A program made the translations under genes and the position numbers. The notes under the pieces are model-generated. The model had not been told where the DNA came from and searched no databases. It was given only the letters and a program-made list of their open reading frames with translations. This document shows positions 16,335 to 24,886 of a stretch of 64,000 bases of DNA, in pieces; positions within the stretch are counted from its first letter, which is position 1; each line of letters begins with the position of its first letter. Where the stretch lies: positions 124,001 to 188,000 of the forward strand of contig NZ_QHKY01000006.1 of assembly GCF_003194605.1 (NCBI RefSeq). Direction: 5' to 3'. The stretch comes from Nocardioides gilvus (GTDB lineage Bacteria; Actinomycetota; Actinomycetes; Propionibacteriales; Nocardioidaceae).

Positions 16335-17690
16335 TCAGTCAGTCGTCGGGTCGGTGGTGGGGTCGGCGGGCGGTTCGGCGGGGGAGTCGGGGTCGCCCAG
16401 CAGGTCCCGCAGGCCTGCGTCGAACTCCTCGTCGCTCAGGGTCGTGGCCTCCGCGCCCTCGCGGAATCCCAGGGGATCGTCGAGGTCGGCCGCTGTCGGC
16501 AGCAGGTCGGGGTGCATCCAGACGCCGTCACGGGCCTCGGTGCCCTGACGGGTCCGCAGCGAGCCCCACAGGGTGGAGGCGTCACGCAGTCGGCGAGGAC
16601 GCAGCTCGAGGCCGACCAGGGAGGCGAAGGTCTGCTCGGCGGGTCCGCCGGCGGCGCGGCGACGACGTACGGCCTCGGCGAGCTTCGAAGCGGCAGGCAT
16701 CCGGGCATCGGCAGCCTGGCCGACGACCTCGTCGACCCATCCCTCGACCAGGGCCAGCGTCACCTCGAGCCGCTCCAGTGCGGCCTGTTGGGCCGGCGAA
16801 GTCTTCATGTCGAAGAGCCCGCCCTCGAAGGCTTCCTGCATGGCGGCCATGTTGTTGAGGTCGAGCCCACGCATCTGTTCCTCGATGCCGGCGGTGTTGA
16901 TCTCGATGCCGGCGGCGTAGTCGGCGACCGCGCCCACCAGGTGCTCGGAGAGCCACGGGACGCTGGCGAAGAGACGCTGGTGGGCGGCCTCGCGCAGGGC
17001 GAGATAGAGCAGGACGTCGTCCTCGCTCACGTCGAGACCGTCGGAGAAGGCGGTGATGTTGGCCGGGATCAACGCGGCGCGACCGGGGGAGGCGAGGGGA
17101 ATGCCGACATCGGTGGCCCCCCACACTTCGCCGGCCAGACCACCGAGCGCGGAGCCCACCTGGTTGGCGACCATCGAGCCGGTGAGCTGGCGCAGCATGC
17201 CGATCAGGGGACCGGCCAGGGCGCGGGCCTCTTCAGGCAGGGCTTTGCTGAGGGTCTCGGCCGCAGAGCCGGCCATCGGTTCGACCAGGGTGCGCCAGGT
17301 GTCCGCGGTCTCCACGACCCACTCGGCACGGCTCCACGCGGTCGCGGAGATCACCGCGGAAGGGAAGTCAGTGGTCTCGTCGAGCCAGTGGTCGGCGAGT
17401 CGTACGGCATCGGCGACCGCGTCCTTCTGCCGCTGGGAGGGCGAAGGGTCGCTCTGCTGGGCGATCGTCCGGCGTGCGATGTCAACCGCCTGGTCCCAGT
17501 TGATCGGACCTTCATGGGGCGTCATCATCCGTTGCATCTGCGCCATGAGTGCGCTCAGGTCGGGCATGCCGCCCGGCATGCCCTTTCCGCCGCCCATGGC
17601 ACCGAAGATCTGCTCGAAGGGCGTGCCCTTGAACGGATTCTGGTCGCCGTCGTCGTCGCCGTGACCTGCGTTTCCGGGGGTCTCGTTCAT
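16335..17690 (-). CDS. Zinc-dependent metalloprotease-like protein (DUF2342 family)
   Basis: A 451-residue protein. The N-terminus is Gly/Asp/Met rich and low complexity (GDDDGDQNPF ... MGGGKGMPGGMPDLSALMAQMQRMM). The rest is mainly helical, with a REAAHQR segment that corresponds to the putative metal site of the DUF2342/'zinc-dependent metalloprotease' family (Rv3195-like). Proteolytic activity is not proven for the family, and no canonical HExxH was seen. ATG at 17690 was chosen over a frame reaching 18008, because that part lies antisense to moaE and is not protein-like. Operon with the NUDIX gene; divergent from moaE. Confidence 0.85.
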   Translation of the reverse strand: MNETPGNAGHGDDDGDQNPFKGTPFEQIFGAMGGGKGMPGGMPDLSALMAQMQRMMTPHEGPINWDQAVDIARRTIAQQSDPSPSQRQKDAVADAVRLADHWLDETTDFPSAVISATAWSRAEWVVETADTWRTLVEPMAGSAAETLSKALPEEARALAGPLIGMLRQLTGSMVANQVGSALGGLAGEVWGATDVGIPLASPGRAALIPANITAFSDGLDVSEDDVLLYLALREAAHQRLFASVPWLSEHLVGAVADYAAGIEINTAGIEEQMRGLDLNNMAAMQEAFEGGLFDMKTSPAQQAALERLEVTLALVEGWVDEVVGQAADARMPAASKLAEAVRRRRAAGGPAEQTFASLVGLELRPRRLRDASTLWGSLRTRQGTEARDGVWMHPDLLPTAADLDDPLGFREGAEATTLSDEEFDAGLRDLLGDPDSPAEPPADPTTDPTTD

Positions 17691-17753
17691 GTGTCCGAGC
17701 CTACGCGTCGGACGGTGAGGGTGAGGTGAGCACACCTGCCTACACTTCACGCC

Positions 17754-18185
17754 ATGAGCGAGCGCGACGTCGTACGTCTGGTCGAACTGCGGGAGAGTCC
17801 GTTGGAGGTGGGCGAGGTCGTCGGCGCCCTGGAGGACCGGCGGGCGGGAGCGTTGACCCTCTTCGTCGGTCGAGTGCGGGACCACGACCACGGGCGCGGG
17901 GTGTCCGGGCTCGACTACTCCGCCCATCCCACCGCCGTGGCACGGTTGGAGGAGGTTGCGCGACGGATCGCGGCCGATCACGACATCCTGGGGCTGGCTG
18001 CGGTGCACCGCACCGGCACCTTGGAGATCGGTGACGTCGCCGTCATCGTCGCCACGACCTCAGCTCACCGTGAAGTCGCCTTCGCGGCGTCCCGAGACCT
18101 GATCGACACCCTCAAGAACGAGGTCCCGGTGTGGAAGCACCAGCGGTTCGACGACGGCGACGAGGAGTGGGTCGGGACCCCCTGA
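17754..18185 (+). CDS. moaE: Molybdopterin synthase catalytic subunit MoaE
   Basis: A 143-residue MoaE. Recognisable family segments are GALTLFVGRVRDH, the LDYSAHP motif (in place of LEYEAYP), RTGTLEIGD, SAHREVAF and the C-terminal VPVWKHQ with the catalytic Lys. It transfers sulfur from MoaD thiocarboxylate to precursor Z, making molybdopterin. No MoaD or other moa gene is in the window. Its product is needed for the NarGHI nitrate reductase encoded 9 kb away. Confidence 0.93.
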   Translation: MSERDVVRLVELRESPLEVGEVVGALEDRRAGALTLFVGRVRDHDHGRGVSGLDYSAHPTAVARLEEVARRIAADHDILGLAAVHRTGTLEIGDVAVIVATTSAHREVAFAASRDLIDTLKNEVPVWKHQRFDDGDEEWVGTP

Positions 18186-18254
18186 CGCGATCGGCCCGAC
18201 AGAGGGGTTGCTCCGGCGTGGGGGACACAGGTGTGCCGTTCGAAGTCCTAGCCT

Positions 18255-18518
18255 GTGCTGGTGGAGATCCTGTGGTGGCTGGTGCCCAGCGTCGCTGTCG
18301 CCGTCGCGGCGATGGTCTGGGTCGGTTGGCTGGGACGCGAGGGCCGCGGCGAGGTCGACCGCGACGTCGCCCTCACCCGACTGACCAAGGCGCTCGAGCG
18401 CGAGTACGCGACGCCCGGTCGCCCCGACGTGCGGGTCCGGGACCGCAGCACCGGGATCGCGGTCCGGCCGACGCGCGAGAGCAGCGCCGTGGACGGTTCG
18501 ACCCGACCCTCCCGCTGA
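18255..18518 (+). CDS. Small membrane-anchored protein of unknown function
   Basis: About 87 residues: one N-terminal transmembrane helix (roughly residues 4-26), then a charged cytoplasmic helix and a basic, disordered tail. Start is unclear between GTG codons at 18255 and 18261. No family is recognised. It lies 26 bp before the PDZ/Lon protein gene on the same strand and may be cotranscribed with it. Confidence 0.6.
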   Translation: MLVEILWWLVPSVAVAVAAMVWVGWLGREGRGEVDRDVALTRLTKALEREYATPGRPDVRVRDRSTGIAVRPTRESSAVDGSTRPSR

Positions 18519-18544
18519 CTTGCGTTGTTTGAGAGGGTTGCACC

Positions 18545-19600
18545 ATGAGTCAGCGGACCCTTGCGGGCATCCTTGCGTTGCCGCTCGTGGTTGCACTGTG
18601 GATCGTGGCGGTCGTGGCGCCCCTTCCCTACATCGTCTATTCACCCGGCATCACCCAGGACGTGTTGGGTGAGGGCGCCGAGGGCGAGATCGTGCAGGTC
18701 GCCGACGAGGAGACGTTCCGCACCGACGGAGAGCTGATGCTGACTGCGGTCTACGTGACCCGCCCGGCCAGCAAGGTCAACCTCTTCGAGGTGATGGGTG
18801 CGTGGTTCGACCGGGACAAGGCCGTGCTCCCGTATGACGCCGTCTACGCGCCCGACCAGACCCGCGAGGACGTCGACATCCAGGGTGCGGTGGCGATGGC
18901 CTCTTCCCAGGACGTCGCGGCCGCGGTGGCGTTGAAGGCGCTGGGCCGCGAGCCCTCGCCCGCCGTCGAGATCTACCAGGTCCGCGAGGGGTTCCCGGCG
19001 CAGGGCAAGCTGGAGGTCGGTGACGTGCTCGTCAACGTGGCCGACACACCGATCGTGACGCCCCAGGACGTCGTGACCGCGGTGCAGTCGGTCCCTGCCG
19101 GAGACCCGATCGACTTCCGGGTCCGCCGCGACGGCAAGGACCTCTCGGTCGCGGTGACCCCCCGTGACGTCGACGGGACCTCGATGATCGGCATCACCCC
19201 GGGGGCCGGCTACGACTTCCCCTTCGACGTGGACATCAACGTGGACCCGAACATCGGCGGTTCCAGCGCCGGTCTGATCTTCGCGATGGCCATCTACGAC
19301 ACCCTCACTCCCGGGTCGTTGACCGGTGGCGGAGCCGTCGCCGGCACGGGCACGATGGCTCCCGACGGCGCCGTCGGTCCGATCGGGGGGATCGCCCAGA
19401 AGATCGCCTCGGCGCGCGACGACGGCGCCGAACTCTTCCTGGTCCCCGCTGCCAACTGCGACGAAGCCCTCGGCGCACGCAACGGCGACATGCGGCTGGT
19501 CAAGGCCACCAACTTCGACGACGCACTCGCGTCGGTCAAGACCTGGGTCGACGACCCGGACGCTGCACTACCCAGCTGTGAGAGGAACGCAGACAAGTGA
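18545..19600 (+). CDS. PDZ and Lon-type (S16) serine protease domain membrane protein
   Basis: A 351-residue protein: an N-terminal transmembrane helix (about 7-28), an extracytoplasmic PDZ domain in the middle (ALGREPSPAVEI ... LEVGDVLVNVAD), and a C-terminal S16 Lon-like protease domain. The Ser-Lys dyad is S241 (in GGSSAGL) and K286 (in IAQKI), 45 residues apart, close to Lon spacing. Bacillus YlbL and mycobacterial Rv3194c are comparable. Role: envelope proteolysis, perhaps quality control. The PPA1309 gene starts inside its stop (GTGA). Confidence 0.92.
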   Translation: MSQRTLAGILALPLVVALWIVAVVAPLPYIVYSPGITQDVLGEGAEGEIVQVADEETFRTDGELMLTAVYVTRPASKVNLFEVMGAWFDRDKAVLPYDAVYAPDQTREDVDIQGAVAMASSQDVAAAVALKALGREPSPAVEIYQVREGFPAQGKLEVGDVLVNVADTPIVTPQDVVTAVQSVPAGDPIDFRVRRDGKDLSVAVTPRDVDGTSMIGITPGAGYDFPFDVDINVDPNIGGSSAGLIFAMAIYDTLTPGSLTGGGAVAGTGTMAPDGAVGPIGGIAQKIASARDDGAELFLVPAANCDEALGARNGDMRLVKATNFDDALASVKTWVDDPDAALPSCERNADK

Positions 19601-20172
19601 CCCAGGAGCCCTCAGAAGGCACCACCCTCCCCGACCCCGCACTGGCCTCGGCCGTGCTCGAGGTGGAGGCCCACGTCGGACGCGAGGGCTGGGACCAACC
19701 GGCCCGCCTCTACGCACTGGTCGACACCCACCGCTTCATCGCGGCCGAGCCGCAGATGGCCGAGATGATGGGCCTCGCCGAAACGGCCGTGCCCGGGTCA
19801 CTCACCGCGATCGAGCAGGAGCAGTACAACGCGGAGAACCCGATCGAGGAGGCGCTGGAGACGATCGTCTGGCCGCCCACGGTCGACGGGTGTGCCGTGG
19901 TGATCGAGCGCCTGGTCCTCCCGCCTGAGGTCGACGAGGAGATCCCCACCGACCCCACCGAGGCTGCTGCCTTCGCTCGTCAGCACCCCCTGCGCCAAGA
20001 GGTACGGATGGTGGCCGGTGCCACTCGTACCGGCTCGACCTACTGCGCACTGCGACTCAAGGCCCACGACGACGAGCAGTCCGTCGTGGACGGGACCGAC
20101 CTGGTCCCCGGCCTCATCGAACTTGTCCTCGGCACCCTGCGCGAGGTCGACGAGAATGGAGAGACCTCATGA
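19597..20172 (+). CDS. PPA1309 family protein
   Basis: A 191-residue soluble acidic protein of the actinobacterial PPA1309 family (LVDTHRFIAAEPQ ... VVIERLVLPPEVDEEIP ... RHPLRQEVRMVAGATRTGSTYCALR). No catalytic residues are known. Its start overlaps the PDZ/Lon gene stop by 4 bp (GTGA) and its end overlaps the UPF0182 start (ATGA), so translation of the three is coupled and the product probably works with one of its membrane neighbours. Confidence 0.88.
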   Translation: MTQEPSEGTTLPDPALASAVLEVEAHVGREGWDQPARLYALVDTHRFIAAEPQMAEMMGLAETAVPGSLTAIEQEQYNAENPIEEALETIVWPPTVDGCAVVIERLVLPPEVDEEIPTDPTEAAAFARQHPLRQEVRMVAGATRTGSTYCALRLKAHDDEQSVVDGTDLVPGLIELVLGTLREVDENGETS

Positions 20173-23120
20173 GTGGTCTGTTCGGGCCTCCGGGTCCGCC
20201 CGGGGCCGCTGCGCCCGCGCCGCCGCCCCCGCCCGCCGCGCCGCAGAAACGCTCCCGCGCGCTGGTGATCACGGCTGCGGTCCTGCTCGTGGGATTCCTG
20301 CTGCTGAGCGCATTCTCGTCCTTCTGGACCGAGCGGGCCTGGTTCGGTGCGGTCGACTTCCGCGGTGTCTTCGACAAGTTGATCCTGACCCGGGTCGGCC
20401 TCTTCCTGGTCACGGGCCTGCTGATGGGTGGCGTCGTCGCCCTCAACATGTACCTCGCCTTCCGGTTCCGTCCGCTCTTCAGGCCGTCGTCGCTGGAGCA
20501 GGACAACCTGGACCGGTACCGCCAGGCCATCACCCCGGTGCGGGGTTGGGCGCTGGCGGGCATCGCTGCCCTCATGGGTCTCTTCGCCGGCGCCTCGGGC
20601 GCCGGTCAGTGGCGTGAGTTCACGATGTGGCTCAACTCCGAGCCCTTCGGCACCAAGGACCCCTTCTTCGACCGCGACGTGGGGTTCTACGTCTTCGACC
20701 TCCCGTGGTTGCACTTCATGGCCGACTTCGTGCTCGCCCTGGCGATCGTGGGCCTGTTGGCTGCGGTGGTCGTGCACTACCTGTACGGCGGCATTCGTCT
20801 CCAGGCCCAGCGCGACCGGTTGAGCCCGGCCGCCCAGGTCCAGGTCTCGGTGCTCCTCGGCATCGCGGTGCTCGCGAAGGCTGCTGACTACTGGCTGGAC
20901 CGCTTCGACCTGCTCGCGGAGAGCGGCTCGCTGATCACCGGAATGAACTTCACCGACGAGAACGCGGTGCTCCCGGCGAAGAACATCCTGATCGGTATCG
21001 CTGCGATCTGTGCAGTCCTCTTCTTCCTCAACGTCTGGCGCCGCGGCTGGGTGCTGCCCTCGGTCGGTGTGGCGTTGCTGGCTCTCTCCGCCGTCCTGAT
21101 GGGCCTGCTGTGGCCCGGTGTGGTGCAGCGTTTCCAGGTTGCGCCGAACCAGCCCGACAAGGAGGCCGCCTACATCGAGAAGAACATCGCGGCGACGCGT
21201 GCGGCCTATGACCTCGACGACATCGAAGTCTCTCGATACACCAGTGCCCCCGACCTGGGGACGGCTCTCGCCTCCCTGGAGACCGGCACCTCCTCGGTTC
21301 CTCTGGTCGACCCCAAGCTGGTGAGCCAGACCTTCGAGCAGCAGCAGCAGGTGCGTGCCTACTACTCGGTCGCGGAGGTCCTCGACGTCGACCGCTACGA
21401 GTTCGACGGGGAGGAGCGCGCGGTCGTCCTCGGTGTCCGCGAGCTCGACCAGACGGGTCTCGCCGCCGGCGACCAGAACTGGTCCAACCTGCACACCGTC
21501 TACACCCACGGCACCGGCATGATCGCCGCCTACGCCAACCAGCGCCCCGGTGACAACCGCAACCAGGCCGAGTCGATCCAGTGGGCCGAAGGTCAGCAGG
21601 CCGACCAGAAGGCGCTCAGCAATCTCGGTGACGAGCCGTACGAGCCACGCGTCTACTTCGGTGAGCTGAGCCCGTCGTACTCGATCGTCGGCAAGGAGAA
21701 CGAGGAGTCGAACAGCGTCGAGCTGGATCTCCCCGGTGCCGAGGACGACGAGGGCGCGAGGCCGACCACCACGTACGACGGGACCGGCGGGGTGCCGGTC
21801 GGCAGCGTCTTCACGAAGCTGCTGTACGCGGTCAAGTTCGGTGAGCCGAACTTCCTGCTGTCGGGCCGGATCAACCAGAACAGCAAGATCCTCTACGACC
21901 GCAACCCCCGTCAGATGGTGGAGAAGGTCGCGCCGTGGCTGACGGTCGACTCCGACCCCTACCCGGTCGTCGTCGAGGGTCGGATCCAGTGGGTCCTCGA
22001 CGGATACACCGTCACCGACAAGTACCCCTTGTCGCAGAAGGAGTCCTTCGAGGAGATGACCGACGACTCCCTGCAGGATGCGCCGGCCTTCCAGACCCTG
22101 CCCACCGACGAGGTCAACTACATCCGCAACGCGGTCAAGGCGACGGTGGACGCCTACGACGGGACCGTGAAGCTGTACGAGTGGGACGAGCAGGACCCGA
22201 TCCTGAAGGTGTGGCGCAACGTGTTCCCCGACGCGGTGCTCGACAAGGACGAGATCCCCGAGGCGCTGATCCCGCACCTGCGCTATCCCGAGGACCTCTT
22301 CAAGGCGCAGCGCTTCCAGTTCGCCCGCTACCACGTCACCGATCCCAAGGACTGGTACGCCGGCAACGACCGGTGGGAGGTCCCCGAGGACCCCAACTCC
22401 CAGGGCAGCTTGCAGCCGCCGTACCGGCTCTTCGTCAACCCCCAGGGGGACGAGGACCCGAACGCCGAGCAGCAGTGGTCGCTCACCTCGGTCTACGTGC
22501 CGCGTGAGAAGAACAACCTGGCGTCGTTCGTCTCGGTCAACTCCGACGCCACGAGTGAGGACTACGGCAAGATCCGGGTCCTGCAGCTCTCCGACGAGCG
22601 GACCAACGGTCCGGCTCTGGTGGCCAACGAGATCGCCTCCGACGAGGACGTCCGTGACGAGATCTTCTCGTTCACCCAGGGTGGCATCAACCCGCAGTAC
22701 GGCAACCTGCTCACGCTGCCGGTCGGCGACGGTCTGATGTACGTGCAGCCCCTGTACGCACGCCGGGACGCCACCGAGTCCAGCTACCCGATCCTGAGCT
22801 TCGTGCTCGTCTCGTACGGCGGCAGGGTCGGCATCGACACCACCCTGCGCGGCGCCATCGCGGACGTGCTCGGCGTCGAGGACGAGCAGAACGAGGAACC
22901 TGCCGAGCCTGCCGAACCGGCCGAGCCCGGGGGCGCGGAGGAGCCGGCCGAGCCGACCGGCTCGGTCAACGACCAGATCCGTGATCTCCTGGCCGAGGCG
23001 GAGACCGAGTTCGAGGCCGCCGACGAGGCGCAGCGCGAGGGCGACACCGTCGCCTGGGCCGAGGCGATCGAGAAGGCCAAGGACCTGGTCAACGAGGCCG
23101 TGGAGCTCTCTGGATCCTGA
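20169..23120 (+). CDS. UPF0182 family membrane protein
   Basis: A 983-residue protein. The Pro/Ala-rich N-terminus is followed by about seven transmembrane helices in the first 330 residues, then a large, probably extracytoplasmic domain (about 340-890) with conserved-looking segments such as the RNPRQMVEKVAPWL and SYPILSFVLVSYG stretches. The C-terminal tail has an acidic (EPAEPAEP-like) low-complexity run and a final charged helix. UPF0182 proteins are widespread in actinobacteria and cyanobacteria without known function. Last gene of a translationally coupled trio. Confidence 0.92.
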   Translation: MSGLFGPPGPPGAAAPAPPPPPAAPQKRSRALVITAAVLLVGFLLLSAFSSFWTERAWFGAVDFRGVFDKLILTRVGLFLVTGLLMGGVVALNMYLAFRFRPLFRPSSLEQDNLDRYRQAITPVRGWALAGIAALMGLFAGASGAGQWREFTMWLNSEPFGTKDPFFDRDVGFYVFDLPWLHFMADFVLALAIVGLLAAVVVHYLYGGIRLQAQRDRLSPAAQVQVSVLLGIAVLAKAADYWLDRFDLLAESGSLITGMNFTDENAVLPAKNILIGIAAICAVLFFLNVWRRGWVLPSVGVALLALSAVLMGLLWPGVVQRFQVAPNQPDKEAAYIEKNIAATRAAYDLDDIEVSRYTSAPDLGTALASLETGTSSVPLVDPKLVSQTFEQQQQVRAYYSVAEVLDVDRYEFDGEERAVVLGVRELDQTGLAAGDQNWSNLHTVYTHGTGMIAAYANQRPGDNRNQAESIQWAEGQQADQKALSNLGDEPYEPRVYFGELSPSYSIVGKENEESNSVELDLPGAEDDEGARPTTTYDGTGGVPVGSVFTKLLYAVKFGEPNFLLSGRINQNSKILYDRNPRQMVEKVAPWLTVDSDPYPVVVEGRIQWVLDGYTVTDKYPLSQKESFEEMTDDSLQDAPAFQTLPTDEVNYIRNAVKATVDAYDGTVKLYEWDEQDPILKVWRNVFPDAVLDKDEIPEALIPHLRYPEDLFKAQRFQFARYHVTDPKDWYAGNDRWEVPEDPNSQGSLQPPYRLFVNPQGDEDPNAEQQWSLTSVYVPREKNNLASFVSVNSDATSEDYGKIRVLQLSDERTNGPALVANEIASDEDVRDEIFSFTQGGINPQYGNLLTLPVGDGLMYVQPLYARRDATESSYPILSFVLVSYGGRVGIDTTLRGAIADVLGVEDEQNEEPAEPAEPAEPGGAEEPAEPTGSVNDQIRDLLAEAETEFEAADEAQREGDTVAWAEAIEKAKDLVNEAVELSGS

Positions 23121-23133
23121 GGAAACACCCCGA

Positions 23134-23163
23134 TTAGGTGGGCAGACAGCCGTCAGGTAAAGT
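23134..23163 (+). promoter_or_regulatory. Possible promoter of the first initiator tRNA
   Basis: A -10-like TAAAGT (23158-23163) is 12 bp before the tRNA; a weak -35 TTAGGT (23134-23139) sits 18 bp upstream of it. Suggested by position only. Confidence 0.3.
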
Positions 23164-23175
23164 TCTGTTCACCGA

Positions 23176-23249
23176 CGCGGGGTGGAGCAGCTCGGTAGCT
23201 CGCTGGGCTCATAACCCAGAGGTCACAGGTTCAAATCCTGTCCCCGCTA
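23176..23249 (+). tRNA. tRNA-fMet(CAT), initiator, copy 1
   Basis: A full cloverleaf of 74 nt: acceptor CGCGGGG with CCCCGCT, D arm, anticodon stem GGGCTCATAACCC with the three G-C pairs diagnostic of initiator tRNA, and T arm GTTCAAATC. Position 1 (C) faces T72 and is unpaired, the usual initiator feature. The 3' CCA is not encoded (CTACAAA follows). It is nearly identical to the second copy at 44320. Confidence 0.95.
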
Positions 23250-23255
23250 CAAAAT

Positions 23256-23288
23256 GTCAGGCCCGGATCCTCAGGATCCGGGCCTGAC
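23256..23288. terminator. Palindromic hairpin after tRNA-fMet copy 1
   Basis: A perfect 15-bp stem (23256-23270 with 23274-23288) and 3-nt loop begins 6 bp after the tRNA. No T-run follows. The 200 bp from here to the narK stop hold nothing recognisable. It can terminate either strand. Confidence 0.75.
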
Positions 23289-23488
23289 TGCATTGCGGGG
23301 CCAACTGCGGAGTCGACCCGCGGGGGAGCCATGAGTCCTCCTCCATGTCGGCGGCCGGGCCCTCGGTCGATGGGCCTCGTCGAGCCGCTCCTCATGGCAC
23401 CGGCACCCAGGACGCCGGAATCGAATCAGGGCGCCAGCACGGAAGAGGACTCTTCGGTGCTGACGCCCTGGACGCGTTGGATCCGAAC

Positions 23489-24886
23489 TCAACCCGGCTT
23501 CGGGGCCCCCTTGCGGGCGTAGCGCTGCCAGGTGATGGCGACGCACATGACGGCCCAGGCGATGCCGAAGGAGTAGAAGACAGTCGGCCCGAAGGTGGTC
23601 ACCCCGACCCCGAAGAAGAAGGGGCCGAAGGCCGCGATGGCCGCGGTCCATCCGATCACTCCACCGGCCTGACGCTTCTCGAAGATCATCGGCATCTGCT
23701 TGAAGGTGGAGGCGTTGCCGATGCCGGTGAAGAGGAAGATCGCGAGCATTCCCCACAGGAACTGGTTGAAGCCGGCGTCGAGGGTGGCCGCCGAGGTGGT
23801 GTCGGGGGTGAGGGCCGGGATGGTGAAGGCGATGGAGACGATCAGACCGAGACCGGAGACGAGGGTCCAGATCGCGCCTCCCATCCGGTCGGTCAGCGGG
23901 GCGAAGACCACTCGGGCCGCGGCGCCGACGAGCGGGCCGAGGAAGACGAACTTCACCACGTCCGGGACCGCGTAGCCCTCGATCAGCACGGTGGCCGCAG
24001 CCCCCGTGCCCTCGACGATCTCAGGGTTGTTGATGCCGTACAGGTCAGCCATCAGCAGACCGAACTGCGCGGCCAGGCCCGAGAACGTACCGAAGGTCAT
24101 GATGTACAGCAGCGTCATCAACCAGGTGTCCTTGTTGCTGAAGATGTCGAACTGCTGCTTGATGTTGGCCTTGATCGGCACCGACTTGAGCATCGTCCAG
24201 GCCAGGATCGCAGCGAGCACCATCAAGGGGATCCAGATGAAGGCTGCGTTCTGGTACCAGACGTCCTGGGCCGGTTTGCCGGGCATCGAGATCGACTGGG
24301 TGCTGCCGAAGAAGGCCAGCGCGGAGAAGCCGATCAGGTAGGGCGTCAGCAACTGGACGGCGGAGACGCCGAAGTTGCCCAGGCCCGCCTGCAGGCCGAG
24401 CGCCGTGCCCTGCATCCGCTTGGGGAAGAAGTACGAGGTGGAGGGCATGAAGCCGGAGAAGGCTCCGCCGCCGATGCCGGCGAGGAAGGCCAGGGCCATG
24501 AGCTCCCAGTAGGGGGCGGTGGGCTCCTGGACCCGTACGCCCCAGCCCAGGGTGGAGAAGACCAGCAGCAGCGAGGTGAGGGCAACCATCTTCCGGGTGC
24601 CCATGATCGGAGGAAGGACCATCCACAGCAGTCGGAAGAGACCGGCCGAGAGGCCCGGCATTGCGGCCATCCAGTAGAGCTGAGCGGTGGTGAAGCTGTA
24701 GCCGAGCGGGTTGAGCTTGGGGATCAGGGCGCTGGGCAGGAACCACGCCACGAAGGCGAGGAAGAGCGAGAACGTCGTGATCGAGAGTGTCTTCCAGGCA
24801 AGACCCTTGTCCCAGGTCTCCTCGTTCTCCGGATCCCATTCCTGCAACCATTCGCCGTCGCTGCGTGCTGTCGGGCTGCTGCTCAT
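23489..24886 (-). CDS. narK: Nitrate/nitrite MFS transporter, NarK2-type
   Basis: A 465-residue, 12-helix MFS protein. It starts with a soluble EETWDKG segment as in E. coli NarK, and carries the nitrate-signature helix with GLQAGLGNFGVSAVQLLTPYL in helix 5 and GNASTFKQMP in helix 11. It should exchange nitrate for nitrite, or take up nitrate with protons. It overlaps the preceding NarK1-type gene by 4 bp (ATGA), so both are translationally coupled. The pair resembles the fused NarK1-NarK2 proteins of Paracoccus, here as two separate genes. Confidence 0.9.
   Translation of the reverse strand: MSSSPTARSDGEWLQEWDPENEETWDKGLAWKTLSITTFSLFLAFVAWFLPSALIPKLNPLGYSFTTAQLYWMAAMPGLSAGLFRLLWMVLPPIMGTRKMVALTSLLLVFSTLGWGVRVQEPTAPYWELMALAFLAGIGGGAFSGFMPSTSYFFPKRMQGTALGLQAGLGNFGVSAVQLLTPYLIGFSALAFFGSTQSISMPGKPAQDVWYQNAAFIWIPLMVLAAILAWTMLKSVPIKANIKQQFDIFSNKDTWLMTLLYIMTFGTFSGLAAQFGLLMADLYGINNPEIVEGTGAAATVLIEGYAVPDVVKFVFLGPLVGAAARVVFAPLTDRMGGAIWTLVSGLGLIVSIAFTIPALTPDTTSAATLDAGFNQFLWGMLAIFLFTGIGNASTFKQMPMIFEKRQAGGVIGWTAAIAAFGPFFFGVGVTTFGPTVFYSFGIAWAVMCVAITWQRYARKGAPKPG

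Noticed and set aside
23289-23488. Possible small gene between the tRNA hairpin and narK
   Set aside because: No frame with a start, ribosome site and sensible composition was seen.
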